A stretch of 64,000 nt of DNA from Marsupella aquatica (GCA_973895155.1 OZ316897.1:15996001-16060000), one strand, 5' to 3'; positions 11,341 to 23,732 are shown, numbered from the stretch's first letter. Notes: generated from the sequence alone by a model not told the origin. Numbers and translations are program-made.

Positions 11341-12559
11341 TGTGACAAGACACATTTTTTGAGTGAGCGGCCCCAGTTGCGAATAACCTATAAGAAACAC
11401 ATTTGGCGGTTCTGCGAGCTCTACGATTACGTCTGTTGCAATGATCCGATCGAAAAGATGGAAGGAAGCAAGCAATCAATCCATCGAGTTCGACGAGACC
11501 CCACAAAACGTCGAGGAGGTCAGGACATCGGCGAGATCCCACGAGCGAGAGAGGGCCAGCGGAAAGCCGAGCAACAACAGTCCAAGCTCTTCGATCCAGG
11601 ACGAGAGAGGCGGCGCATGGCGAGCGCCACATGGGAGAAATTCCGAGAATTGCGGTGAGTATCTCGGCCGACGCGCTATAGCTCTTCGCAGCCTGACATG
11701 TGGAGGCTTGCAAGCTCTCCCCAGCGCCCGCCGTCTTCCGCGGAAACGAAATCGAGCCAGAAATGTGTGGGGGATAAAACTCCTCCGTTGCTTCGATCCA
11801 TCCTTGACAATTCTTCCGACAACTCTTCCAACAGTTCTTCCACAGTTCTCTGGAATTCGATTTGGCTCTCCCTCCTCCGCTACTCCTGTTTTTTTTCTGA
11901 GAGAAAGTCCGAACTTTATATGAAAGAAGGAGATCGAAGAAAATTCCTCGTCCGCCTTCTTTCCTCTTTCATCCTCGGGATCCAACGGAGACGAGCGAGT
12001 GAGGAAAGGGCCCGTCAACAGTGGGCCGACCGGACTGACCACGAGCGCCGGATGCTCTGGGAAGCACACAGGTGGTGGTGATCGGAGGGAAGCTGCTGCA
12101 ACGGGGGTGCTGTGCGTTCATCACAGCAGGAGCTGGAAGAGGGAGGCGGAAGAGTTGAGCTACTCAGCTTGAGGACGAATCCAACAAGCCGACCATAGAT
12201 TCAGCTTAAACGGGGAGAGACTGCGAAGTAATACCTGGAATCAAGCTTACCACAGAAAGTCCAGAAGGGTAGCTTCGTTATCAAAGCGGCTCCGGGCGAC
12301 CAGTTGCAGATTTTGTAGTTCACTCCTTATCGAGGAATCAGAATTCGTCAGAAGGGAATGGTTCGGTTAATGCACGAGGACACAGCACAGAGGAGGACTC
12401 AGCTCTTCAGACGGCTAGACTGAAAATGGAGATGAAGTGTAGCCTAAGAGTCGGAAGTAGTCCTTGGATTGGAACGACCGATTGATTCCTCGTTTAGGGG
12501 TTTGTTTGACTCATCATTTAGAGAAAACACAGGTCGATCAGGGCAAGCGTCCCCAGACG
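11341..12559 (+). other. Putative promoter and long 5' leader of PADRE gene 1
   Basis: The sequence becomes GC-richer than the repeats upstream and leads into the coding region at 12560. Open frames of 100-197 codons occur on both strands at about 11306-12081. They overlap one another and show no domain, as expected for a GC-rich untranslated leader. I could not fix a TATA box or transcription start. An intron within this leader is possible. Confidence 0.35.
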
Positions 12560-13408
12560 ATGGGTAACATTGCATCGAGCAGTATGGGATGTCAGCCGCA
12601 ACCGGGACAGGTGCGAGTCGTGCAAGCAGAGGGTAGGGTGTTGCATTTCGAGCATCCAGTTCTAGCCATCCAAGTTATGCAGGAGCACCCGGGACACCTC
12701 GTGGTCAAGTTCGGCCCCTCGTCTATGTCGAGTGAGATGATCCGAGAGGAGCGCTATGCCTCTCTGACTTACGAGACAATGAAGCGGGTCGCATTGAAGG
12801 ATAAGGTCGTGATCCTGAGAGCAGACGAGGAGCTCGATCGAAGGAGCACTTACTACCTCCTCCCCATAAAGTCGAACAAGAAGCAGGCCGGGTTTGGCTG
12901 GAATTTCATACTCAAAGCTCTAAAGAACTCGGGTAAGGTCGCATCCAGCTTCGAGTTAGAGCATAAGTGTCATTCTTCGAGCGGGGAGCGCAAATTCTCC
13001 ATGCTGAGCCGTAGCCGGAGCTTGCCACGCTGTACCAAGTCCGATCAGCAGGTGCAAGAGCAAGAGGAGAAGCAACTGAAGCCGCTGCAAAGGCTTTCTC
13101 CATCAGTCTCCTTCCCGTGGAGCAGAACTGACGGTCAAAGCTTCTCAAATACGTTCATCGAGGGTATAGGGAGATTTTGTGAGCTACCGCCGCTGCACCA
13201 GCCGCTCCACCACAAAAGACCTCGAAGGATACGGAGGCCCTCGCAGGGCGGGTGGAGGCCTATTCTCGAAAGCATTTCAGAGGTGGTTGACGAATTCTCA
13301 GATGATGAGGACTACTCTGGAGACTTCTACAAGAGCCAGTCCAAGTGTCTCCGACGGATTCACTCTTTTCAATCACCGATAGCTCATTTGAGACCGGTGA
13401 CAGTGTGA
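12560..13408 (+). CDS. PADRE/DUF4228 domain protein (gene 1)
   Basis: A 282-residue protein of the plant-specific DUF4228 (PADRE) family. These small proteins are often induced by pathogens, cold or salt, and their molecular activity is not established. The start MGNIASSS was chosen over an in-frame upstream start at 12464 because family members start MGN, which is also an N-myristoylation signal. The PADRE core covers about residues 16-105: VRVVQAEGRVLHF, the conserved EHPGH turn (residues 42-46), and a beta-rich end reading TYYLLP. A second family motif, W-R-P-x-L-x-x-I-x-E, starts at W232, followed by an acidic patch (DEFSDDED). The middle is Ser/Arg-rich and looks disordered. It is uninterrupted in one exon. 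A smaller paralogue lies at 39036. Membrane attachment is inferred only from the MGN start. Confidence 0.85.
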   Translation: MGNIASSSMGCQPQPGQVRVVQAEGRVLHFEHPVLAIQVMQEHPGHLVVKFGPSSMSSEMIREERYASLTYETMKRVALKDKVVILRADEELDRRSTYYLLPIKSNKKQAGFGWNFILKALKNSGKVASSFELEHKCHSSSGERKFSMLSRSRSLPRCTKSDQQVQEQEEKQLKPLQRLSPSVSFPWSRTDGQSFSNTFIEGIGRFCELPPLHQPLHHKRPRRIRRPSQGGWRPILESISEVVDEFSDDEDYSGDFYKSQSKCLRRIHSFQSPIAHLRPVTV

Positions 13409-14772
13409 GTCAAAACTGTAAAATCATACAACTCTGAATTCGACCTCCTCGTCCGCCTGAGGGGCAAGAGAGCTACTGGCGCAAACTGGATTGTGTGACG
13501 TACATCTCCAGACCGAAAAGAGGGCCAATTGTCAGGCATTGCACCAGGTTCAGACTCCTCAGGTGTTCCCAACGATGAACCATGTTATTGTTCAGAGCCA
13601 CCTTGCGCGGGTGGTCTTTGAGTGGTGGCAGTCCATGCATACGTGTACATTGTTTTTTGCAGCTTCGTCTCAGCAAATCCGCTGAGATCCATTTTTGCCC
13701 ATGAATCAGTTTTCACTTTTGAGTGAGGATGAATCGGATTGATACCTACAGCAGCAGCGGCAACGTGAGCTCAGTTAATTCTGAGCAGCAGCACGGGTAC
13801 ATCTCCGAAAGAGCATCCTGTACAGACTTGTACAGTACTAAAGATCCTATCAACAGTAGTACTTTTCACTGAGAGTTGGAGCCTTTCACGTCAGCTACGT
13901 ACAGAAGCAAGCCATCGAGCGAATTAAGGGATTAGTTAAACCCAACTGCATGTACATCAAACGGAGCAACATGCACATATTGTAACCTTGATAGATTTTG
14001 ATACCGATGTAGAAACATACCAAGTAACCTCTGAGATGTGGCAGATGAGATCATTTCAAAATCAAAGAAAATTCTAGCTGCTGTTATTAATTCGCATGAG
14101 TAGAGTTCTTACGGTCACTTTGAGTTCTTACTATGAGGACTCGGTACCCACCGCGATATAAGCTTACTTATCAATGGGGTCAAATTCCATCCGGCGCCCA
14201 GTTTCTGATGAGTATTGGAGGTTGCGGATCCTCTACGTCGTTTCATGCTTAGTTTGTGATTGGTTCATGTGATATGTGTTTTGCTACCCCCAAAATCCAC
14301 GAGGACTTTCAGCAATAGGCATCCATGCAATCTTTTGCCATTGTAAATGGTGTCCGCATTCTTTAGTATTTCCTGACCATGTGAGTGACGTCACTTGAAG
14401 CAACAACCAAATTCCCTCTGTGAAGCCCTCGTCGCTGATTGACGGCACTTTTTAAGGCAACAACTACCTCTCTGTGAAGCTCTTGTCGCTTGGCTGAACG
14501 ACGTTTCCTGCATGATTGGGACGAATACGCGAATTTCCATATCTGAAAGTTGCCAGACTCGGGCCTAAATATCTCCCGAAGGTGCATTTGTTCGAGCATT
14601 TGTTAGCCATCGGGACATAGAGCAATTCGTTGCTCCCACAACATGGGTACGATGTAACCCACCTTCCTCGATTATTTCTCAGTATGCACGGTTGGCGTGG
14701 AATTCCGTATTGCTGCAGACCGCAACGATGTATGGACCGGTCACCACAGTGATCGTGCTGTACTCCACGTAA
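13409..14772. other. 3' flank of PADRE gene 1 and intergenic
   Basis: The first few hundred bases are presumably 3' untranslated. Several 60-80-codon frames exist on both strands, but none is recognisable. At about 14390-14500 two phrases are partly repeated ('gtgaagccctcgtcgctgattgacggca' and 'gtgaagctcttgtcgcttggctgaacga'). Confidence 0.35.
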
Positions 14773-15279
14773 TTATATCCAGACAATTTCCAATTTTGCA
14801 CCACTTCCTGTATTAACGTAAGACAGAAATGTTCCTTTAATATATGTCCGTAGCTTGCACGTACCGCAAGCTGGGAGCTGTTTGCTGCTGCCACGCGATG
14901 ACCGCCATCCGAGTAGGAGTCTCATCAAGTCATCATCGTCGAGACTAAGCTGAACAAATGAATACGGATCAGTCAATTTATAGCCTTCTGATGTTTTCTC
15001 TTGTGACAGTGGTAGACTTGATTTTGCGGTACGTGAGTAATTTCGTATGCACGATGAGATCAGAAAATAACTATCATATTCGAGTCTATCACCCCTTAAC
15101 GATTTTATACTCCAGCCAGAGTCAAAAGCTCTAGGTTGTGCTATGAGGTTTGTTGAAGAAGTCAGTCGGACTAGTGCCGGCCTGGTTCTAAAATTGAGTC
15201 GATGCACGTAATCTGAAATAGTTTTACAGTCCTCCACTGTAGTGTATTCCAGCGACTCGGTAAATATCGTCTTACGCAT
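14773..15279 (-). CDS. Unrecognised 168-codon open frame
   Basis: An uninterrupted 168-residue frame on the minus strand. It has mixed composition, an acidic SLDDDDLM stretch near residue 115 and a basic, Cys-containing tail (ACGTCKLR near residue 139). I recognise no domain, signal peptide or membrane segment. Nothing nearby suggests a role. It could be chance in this GC-balanced intergenic DNA, or an exon of an unknown gene. Confidence 0.15.
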   Translation of the reverse strand: MRKTIFTESLEYTTVEDCKTISDYVHRLNFRTRPALVRLTSSTNLIAQPRAFDSGWSIKSLRGDRLEYDSYFLISSCIRNYSRTAKSSLPLSQEKTSEGYKLTDPYSFVQLSLDDDDLMRLLLGWRSSRGSSKQLPACGTCKLRTYIKGTFLSYVNTGSGAKLEIVWI

Positions 15280-18200
15280 TTGACTGAGAGCTGCGTCTTA
15301 TTGTAAGTGATTCAACAATGAGCTCAGCTAAGCCCGTTCATTCGGGCTTGGTCTCCCTCCTGCCACCAACCAATAAAAGGGGGTGTAAAAAATGAAATAA
15401 AATAGGGGGTTTCACTAAAGTATTCAACTAGTGGAGTCGTGCCAATTTTCTCTCTTTTTGTGGAGGCAGGGACGAACGAATCCCAGTCATCTAAAGACAG
15501 CATTCAGTCCTCCCAAAAATACACACGATATATATCTTCATCAGAGGTTGCTGGGCTGCTACTAATTCTAGGTGCGGCCGGACGACGACGACAATACTCG
15601 ATACTATGGTGATACTACTAATAGGCCTCCTCGAAATGCTGTACCGCTATTAATTACACTCGTTTCAAATGAAAGGTCGTGACGATCCTAAAACTGAAGT
15701 TTCGTTGCTTCCATCTCTGACTTGGTGTGTCTGTAAGGTAAGATGTCCAGTTCTGGCACATAATTAAAATGCCAAATGCTGCGACTTACCCCACTCTCGC
15801 TGCACTGAATGTCGGGTCTGTGTAGTGCTGCGCGAACCTACGATGTTAGGTTCAATTCTACTTGACTGCTTCTTTCGTGCTCAAAAAGATCCAACTAAAG
15901 CCGAGACTTTGTTGCATGGAAGACAGATTACACTACTAAAATCATTTCGTGCTCAGGGCATGCGGTCTTTATCCATTCAGCTTCACAATATAAAATCGCT
16001 GTTAGAGAACGCCACATTGTAGATTCGTCCTGTAATTTCAGGGCAATGCCGGGCTGCTGCCTAGTCCTGGCCAGACCGAGCTCAGAACGATCGATCGACC
16101 GCCATTTGATGGAGTCAAAATACCCTACACTCGGCTTCCCAACTTAATAGGCTGCAAGTTGGTAGCAAATTAGACACCGTCAATAGTCGATAAGTACATA
16201 GTACATATTTCATTTACCCACTGAACTATATCCGCTCCCGATTATAAGTTCCAGACTTCTACTACAGAACTATTTCATTTCTAAGCTTGTTACGTATCGT
16301 CTTCCTTTTCGAGAATTTGATTTAAGTGCTTAGCGAGGTATTGCACGTTCAGGGACGGCTGGGATAGACAGTGTCTTCAAAGAATTTCAGTCCATTGTAT
16401 ATATGTTGCATTGAGGTCTGGTCCTTTTGTCCTAATGAGTTCCTACCATAAAAAAGTAGGCTCAAGTCAATTCGAGCATTTGGCTGTTGGTTCAAAAGTA
16501 ATGATATGGCAAGTAATGATATGGCCTCTCATCGAACATTCATGATGGCTCGGCTGCGGAAAAATCAGCTGTCATGGTATACGCAAGTTTCATTTTAAAC
16601 TTCAATAATAAGCTTTTCTCGATCCAACTATTTGAATTCTTATTAGGGACAGAAAATGAGCGGCTAAGGGTTGTGCTGTCCAGAAGGAGGCCGCTCAATC
16701 GATCTCATGCTCAGGGAGATCTTGGCTTAGAGTTAATACATGGAGGAAGGCTTCTCACGCCTTCCCTTTCAAAAAAGAAGTCCGAGAAAAACTAATTTCT
16801 TGTGAACTCACATTCACTCCCCTTGCAGAACCCCCTTTCAAAAAAGAAGTATGAGAGAAACTAAATTCTTGTAAACTTCCATGCATTGTCCTTGCAGAAC
16901 TATGTGGCATCTTCGATTCCCGTTCATCTGAGGACGAGGTTGGAGGCCAAGTTTACAAAGTTAAGTACGGTAGGTACTAGTTACTGTAGGTACAGCAGGG
17001 GGATTGAGTGCAAAATGAACAAGCGTGGTCCTCGCACTCTACGCGAACGAATCATGTCTTGTAATTTTCCTATCGTCGTCAAGCGCTGCCCTGGCCAAGG
17101 TATCGTGGCAATTCGGCACGTACTTGGCAACGGACCCTGCCTTCAGCTGTCTTCGAGTCTTTTTCAATTTCAAACGAAGGTCCATGGATTTCGGCACTTA
17201 TCATATGGCTTTGAGTCATTGCAGTCCCTACTTTGCACGGGTTTTTGGCTGATCTTTCTGTCCAACAGCAGGAGTGCCATGGCGTGCAGTGAGACAGGCA
17301 AGTTGGGATTTGGCACCCTTCGTGCACCACGATGTCTAATTTCGTTTTCGACAGAGTTATTTTCTCTTCGAGTTTTTGTTATCGTCGTTTTGAGTGTATG
17401 TACCTGATTTCTGTTTCTCTGTTTCTCTGTTTCTCTGGTTATTTTCTTTTGAGATTTCGTTTTCTCCCCAGGCGATCATTACATTTAGCTCGTCAAACAT
17501 TCGATGTAGCAAATTTCTCATGTAGTCCTATCTGAACATTTGAAGTCAGTGTCTCTTCGATAGGTTTCTGAATATAATCCACTTCGTTGAACTTAGTAAG
17601 AAAGTTTGTTTTGATATATCTTTGGCGATAGGGTCCCGAGCTAAATCCTCTTGGTTGGAGGACTCGATCTGGTGTGATCATTCAACAATGGGGAGAAAAC
17701 GGTCTAAAATTGCCTGATAGTCTAATGTCGTTTTGAAACGTCTTACAAGATAATAATGTTGACTCTCTTCGTTATCATCGTTCAAGAGAAAAAAATACCA
17801 AGTAAAAACGAACATCAAACATAATCAACAAAATCTAATTCTAAGGGAATTGAAAGCCAGCACTAAGGAGTCAAAGAAAGAGCTGTGAATGTCAACTCAA
17901 CGTGATAGGTTACATGATGATGTATACTTCCTGGTCTTCTGGCTTGAATGGGTCGACCTTCGCTTTCTTCTGCCCTACACTTTTCTCGGGTTCATGGACT
18001 TTCGTCGCCCCGTATGCCTTTTTGGCTCCTCCTATTTGGTGTCGGTTAATATATTTGGTTAAAGGTAAAGAACTCATGAACCTAAGCCGGCTTCAGGAGT
18101 AAAAACCTGGCCAGACATACGACAGCATTGACAACGGACAGACTTAACACACCAAATCCACCCCCGGAAGTGTAGCTGAGAGCAACCATAATCAATTCCG

Positions 18201-19850
18201 TATAAAAATGGCGGCAAGATGGAAGAGCAAGATGGAAGATTCTCTCTCTTCACTTATTCTCAATGACAACCTTGGGGAGGGTTTAGGATCCTGAGGTTAA
18301 GCACAAAGGGCAATTATAGTTCACTCCAGCATAACCTATGCCTCATCGACACAGAACGGCATGGTGTCCCAAATCAATGGAATACCTGTTTGCTCCTGGA
18401 TCGGCAGCAACATGGAAAGGACCTGCACGCATCAGTGAGTAACTATCTCAGTATCGAACAGTTTGAACCAATAACTCTTCAAATTTTATAGCATACAACG
18501 GATTCGCCTACTGCAGCTAATTTCTTACTGAAGACAGAAGGATATGTTCAGCGAACGTCCAAACCTCTCGATGACTAATGGATTGGAAAAACACCAAACT
18601 GACAAGAATAGACAGATGATTCTACACCACATTCTGTTGACGAACTGTAAAATCTATACGAATCAACCACGGATAGGATGGTAAATGCCAAGTTAGAGTG
18701 TCGGTGAGACCGAGCATCAAACAAAACTATTGAAACTACCCTCGAAACTACCCTTCCACTATAATATGGGAGCTCAAAGTCACTGTGACAGCACAGGCCA
18801 ACTGATCGATTTGATATCACAGGTGACACAGACTAGCCTGGTACCAGATCGACTGTCTAAAGTCACAGATGGAGCGGTGATACGTAGATTCTGAAATCAT
18901 CCAAGCAGACTAAGGTACTGAGTAAATTACCAGCTGCATTCTTTAGTCCCAAACTTAGCCTTAGAGAGACACACTTGAAAGGTCAACGAGAAATGTGTAG
19001 GGTAGAGCAAAGGCTTCATTAAAGGAATGATTTATTAGTTTTCTTAACTTCAGACAGAATGTTTTTGAGAGGGAAAATTTTACAAGACAGAGTTACATTA
19101 ATTACTCTTTTTGGGGGGATCCTCAACCTTTAGTTAGCTTATTAAAGAAAATTGTTTTGCTGATTTATCTAATTTATATATGTAAAATAGTCCTAAAAGT
19201 GTTTAATACCATTTGGGGAAGGTTGCTTAAAGTTGGAGAAACTTTATAATTAGTACTACTTGTTCACCTCGGGGTTCACCTGAATATTAAGTATTTGATA
19301 TACTCAAATTTTGTCCCACAACAGACTAAAAATGTATCATTGCTTTGGAAGGGTCAATTGAACATTAAAGTGTGTGAATCAAGACAATTCCTTGAAATCT
19401 CAATTATTATAATTGTCTTTTGCAACAACCATATATGCCAGGATTTGCCATTTTTGTTTTTGTTTTTTTTGTTGGTTTTTTCATAAGGGTGACATTGCAC
19501 CCAATGTTTTCTATTGTTTGATCCTGTGTTTGATGTGGCAACTACTCCCGCCTTCACTAAGTAATGAGATTGGGGCAAGCAAATGCAAGCTAGTAGCCTT
19601 GGATGTATTCACATTCTTGAATCCTTGCCATGGTGCTAATTAGCCTTCTTCTCACAAATTATTGTGCCAAGATAGTATTTGTTATTCTTAGGATTGTCTA
19701 GAGTTAGTATGTAATGTCAATAGATAGTTTAACCATAGTCAGGTGCTTGGTTAAGGTTTGATGTGCTACTAAGTATGTATATGTTAGGCAGGACTTAGTT
19801 AGTGACTACAACTTTTAGCTTGTTACAGAGCTAGTTAGGAGATATGAAGA
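15280..19850. other. Intergenic, no gene recognised
   Basis: No domain or convincing exon chain was found. A local tandem duplication lies at 16764-16905. Frames of 75-173 codons around 16886-17407 overlap in two phases and resemble nothing known. From about 19020 the sequence becomes AT-rich and repeat-like. Confidence 0.35.
16764..16905 (+). repeat. Tandem duplication, 69-bp period, with duplicated acceptor-like sites
   Basis: Two units starting 'ccctttcaaaaaagaagt' are offset by 69 bp. Each ends in a pyrimidine-rich stretch followed by 'ccttgcagaac', which looks like a 3' splice site. No flanking exon was recognised. Confidence 0.6.
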
Positions 19851-19859
19851 GCTTACTTT

Positions 19860-20145
19860 TTGCTCGGGGGTTTCACTTACACAAAAATGACAAATCACAA
19901 GCGGCAAAAGATAGGTCATTTTATTGATTTATGGGAAGACTTAAGAATTTTCTCAGAAAAACAATAGGGTCTTTTAAATCCAAATTTGAGTCTTATAAGT
20001 CAGAACATTAGGGTCTATTTAATCCAATTTTTGAAATATTCCAAGAATATTCCAAATTTATAGGGGTTAAAAAATAATCTGTTTTTCTTACATTTTTGGG
20101 GGGTTAGAGGCCTAAAAACGTCACAAGTGATGGAGAGGCCTACAT
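19860..20145 (+). repeat. Dispersed repeat family B, copy 2
   Basis: Starts 'ggggtttcact', then 'acaaaaatgacaaatcac', 'gaaatattccaagaatattccaa', 'taggggtt' and 'gaggcctaaaaa', and ends 'acatagtgag'. A neighbouring copy at about 20290-20575 and a split inverted copy at 1166-1222 plus 2726-2960 share this order. Confidence 0.6.
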
Positions 20146-20289
20146 AGTGAGTTTGGCATGGCCGATGGGCTTAGAGTTCAGTACGAAGCCCTTTTGTGTG
20201 TTTGTTCCCATGGACATACTTAGCCTCTACATAGACTTGGGTCAAGTACATGTGTGTTGGTTGGATGTTGCATACATGCATGCTATCCT

Positions 20290-20575
20290 CTTGGGGGTTT
20301 CATTTTCACAAAAATGGCACATCACGTGCAACGAATGATAGGGTCATTTGATTGGTTTGAAGGGAAGAACAATTATATGATATTTTAAATCCAATTTTGA
20401 GACTTATAATAACAAGAGTGTCCTTCTAACCAATTTTTTGAAATATTCCAAGAGTATTTGAATTTTATAGAGGTTGAAAAATAAACTTTTTTCTTACATT
20501 TTAGGGGGTTCAAGTCCTAAAACTGTTGCAGGTGATGGGGAGGTCTCCATAATTATAGTGAGGACCCTAGGCTAT
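20290..20575 (+). repeat. Dispersed repeat family B, copy 3
   Basis: Same landmark order as the copy at 19860, with 'cacatcacgtgcaacgaatgatagggtca' at its left and 'ggtgatggggaggtctcca' at its right. The two copies lie about 145 bp apart in the same orientation. Both are non-coding. Confidence 0.6.
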
Positions 20576-22225
20576 CCCACATGTTGTAGAATTACAATTG
20601 TGTAAGGGAGTGTGTGCAACTGAGTATAAGAATTATGAGTGTAATTTTTACACAACATTTCCTTGTGCTGGATCTTATACACTTAATTATGATACAACAA
20701 TTTCAGACATTAAGGGTTCACTTGGTAATAATTGGGGCTACCTGGCTGTTATCAATTTAATGATATTCAATAAATGATGTAATGTATCTGAAACAAAGAG
20801 ACAATCACTCTATCTCGCCAACAAACCAATCATGCCATTAGCATGTGATTGAGTGTGTTCTCATGTGCTGCAATTGCTACTTAGTCTGAGCGGACAGTTA
20901 CTTACAAAACCAACTAGAAACAAGAATAGTTTGCCTTCCTTATGCAACTTCAATTGTTCTAGGGTGAGGTTTCCCCTTCTTTTTCCAAACAAAACAAAAC
21001 AAAAAGAAAGAATCATGTATGTGCATTGATATATTTCTCTCCCCCGTTCTCTCCTTCCTTCCTCAAAAAACAATTCGTAGTGCACCAGAATGTACTAAAC
21101 CAAGCAATGTAACACAATATGGTATGGTAAAGACATATTCTGTTGTGAAGTTCAGCTCCTGATCTTGCTTGGAAGGGTTTATAAGACTGTACTACATGTT
21201 ATCCCTTTGTTTAATTAATTAGGATCCAGTAGACCCAGTGGAAGCCAAATCAAGACTTCAGGGCTGGCACAGGAGGGGTGACCGCACTGCTGTCTGGCTT
21301 AGTTAGATTCTCCCATCAGTCACTTTGAGGGCCCCATTGTCAAGGGCCGCTCACATGTGCTTGGCTCTAAATCAATCCTATGAAAGGCCTAGCCTGGTCG
21401 AGTCCTAAATCAATGTACCACGTCCTGGATATGGATATGCAGGAGGGTCTCCAGTGTGCAGTATCTATACTTATTTCAATAAACTGTAGCTTGGTCGGAC
21501 TGATCTTGAGCAAATCTTTTTTGCCCTCAAAACAACCAAATGAATTCCATTCATAAAGCCAACATACAGAAAGGGGGGCCCAAAAAAGGGACACCAACCC
21601 ATAGTACCAAAGGTCAATGTGCTAAGACCGCGGAGATGGGCACCAGGGAAGAGACTGACCCTCTAAAGAAGGCAACTAAACAAGCAGTTTAAAAACTACA
21701 GTGGGAGCAGTACTCTCGTAAAGACCTGTCAGTGAACAGGTTTCAGGGAGGTTCCTTTGAGTGGATCCGTGATAGGTTTTTAAAATTATCGGTTTGTTTG
21801 CAGTGCAGCCTTTGCAGTGCAGCAGCAAAACCTGACAAAGCTGAAAAAGTCATGGGGAATGTGGGGGACCGGTGGGACTTGGAGTATGTTCTCATGTATC
21901 TCCCAAAGGCCCACCCAGGTACCGTAGTTTTGGGACATCTCTTGATGGGCTTTCCCAAAGGTGTGCTGGAATTTCCTGATGGGTGTTCCCTAAGATGTGC
22001 TTTGGAGCACAAATCCTGGTGTTGTGCCGGGCCCAATTGTGGCGTAGGTAAATTCCAAGCAGATGCCAGGATTTCCGGATAGGATTTCTGGATAACCCCC
22101 TCTGGATTTGGGCGAGTGAAGTCAAACAAATGTGTATTCTGATCTTTCCAGAGATTCTAACACACAATAGCCCTGAGATCTAGAGCAAATCTTACTCACC
22201 CCCAACTGGACTGTACCAAGTGAAC
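20576..22225. other. Intergenic, no gene recognised
   Basis: Frames of 74-128 codons at 20861-21085 and 21732-22167 occur on both strands and show no domain. Part of 21250-21360 resembles 11200-11300. Confidence 0.35.
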
Positions 22226-22309
22226 TGTACTGAGTTGTCTTCTATAAATTTGTACATCGCACAACTGCGTGGCTCCAGAACATTTTGAAGCTTTCTATAC
22301 ATAAATTCA

Positions 22310-22520
22310 TGACCGACCCTTTCTATGAATGGAAGACTCTGTTCTGATTTGTAGAGAATTTTACTTCTATTCACATAATTAATCTATACACATCAACGAT
22401 TCCAGTAAAGGAAACTATCTCTATGAAAGGAATACTCTCTTCAGATTTGTAGAGAAAACTTCTTTGGTCATGTAATTCATAGATTCTCGTAGTGGAAACT
22501 ATCTCTATGAAATAAATACT
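22310..22520 (+). repeat. Degenerate tandem repeat (about 90-120 bp units) hit by the copia element
   Basis: The phrases 'ctatgaaaggaatactct', 'tttgtagagaaaacttct' and 'ggaaactatctctatgaa' recur. The same phrase resumes immediately after the retrotransposon ('tttgtagagaaaacttct' at about 31096), so the element landed inside this array. Confidence 0.55.
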
Positions 22521-22935
22521 TCTCACTGTGAATGACTCATACTGATTCCCGACATTCAGACTAGTGACAGTAAGATCTTAATATTAGGACTAGCTTTACA
22601 TGTCAGATAGAATATTAGCCTCAGACTCAGACTAGTCAGATTTAAATTGAATCAGCATCAAACAACGATGATCTAGTTTAAGGATTTGAATTAAATCTAC
22701 CTGCCAGCACCTAACGTCTTGACTGTGACAAGCGGGACGCGGCCAGCCCTTTGTGTACTGGCAGCCGCGCCACCTGTTTGTGCTAGCCACCTGTTTGTGC
22801 TGATCGCTTGGGCTGCTACTGCCTTTTTGTTTTTTCTCAGATGGAGCGCCTCTACTTGAGGGTCTCCTCTCATTCTATTCACTGCATTGTGCATTTGTAT
22901 TTTTCCTATATTTGAGCGCGTATGCTTTAGTCACA
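22521..22935 (+). repeat. 5' LTR of the copia element (415 bp)
   Basis: Starts TCTCACTGTG and ends TTTAGTCACA. It aligns end to end with 30683-31080, with five base differences by my count plus one extra 17-bp tandem duplication ('cacctgtttgtgct' region, about 22770-22800). The flanking ATACT fixes the left edge, so the terminus reads TC rather than the usual TG. The right LTR is preceded by TG, so the true end could be two bases further out. Confidence 0.88.
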
Positions 22936-23084
22936 GGTTATTAGCCGAAAACGTTTTACTCATCACGCTCTACCATAGTGTTCTCACGTACATTTGTTGT
23001 GTTCTCACGTACATTTGCTTTACTTGCATCAATACATTGACTCGTATTCTCGCTTCGTTGTTGACATATTTTTCCAACTTCTCG

Positions 23085-23732
23085 ATGAGTACCTCCGTAG
23101 GCTACAATAGCCATCTCATACCTAAGCTAGAAGGTAGTCTCAATTTTCCCGCATGGAAGCTACTGTGCACTTCCACACTCAAGGCCTCCAGTGCCTGGAA
23201 GTTTGTCAATGGGACTTCGACTGAACCGACTAGAGATCCTACTGAAAAGGACTATCAATTTGCTGAGCGTTCAGAAGTTTTGCACTCCCGAGCTGCACAA
23301 GCTCGCAATATTATTCTTTCATCCTGCAGACCTCACATTCAGCAAACACTTGCTGACATTTCCTTAGCCAAGGATTGCTGGGAAAAGCTAATTGCTATGT
23401 ATGAGGCTGACGGATTGATTCATTTGCAGGATATCTGGGCTAATTTTGTCCACTACAAATATGAAGGCGAAGAGATTGAAGAGTTTTGTGCCACATTTCG
23501 TTGTGCTGTTGATAAATGCACTGCTGTCGAGATTGTCACTCAAGAAAAGATTCAAGTTCTTCACTTCGTCACCATTCTTGACACTCACTTTGAGCACTGG
23601 ACGGCAAATAAACGTGACCAGATGAGACGTGATCCTAAGAATCTTCCCACTCTCAGTGCTCTCATTAACGAAGTGGTTGATGAATCCCGTAGGAGACGTG
23701 AACGTGTTGCGCTTCAAGTCCTCACCAATTGA
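23085..23732 (+). pseudogene. copia gag (UBN2-type) with terminal stop where pol should follow
   Basis: The frame from MSTSVGYN at 23085 reads through a copia capsid-type region: LEGSLNFPAWK near the N-terminus, AKDCWEKL in the middle and an Arg-rich end. It closes with TGA at 23730. The next pol ORF continues in the same frame, with the zinc knuckle only about 60 bases later. Copia elements normally encode gag-pol as one polyprotein, so the TGA most likely arose by mutation. Programmed readthrough cannot be excluded. Confidence 0.75.

Noticed and set aside
11306-12081. Long overlapping ORFs on both strands (up to 197 codons)
   Set aside because: They overlap in several frames, have no domain and lie in the GC-rich leader of PADRE gene 1.
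16886-17407. 173-codon ORF
   Set aside because: It overlaps other open frames, contains Phe/Ser-rich low-information text and no known motif.
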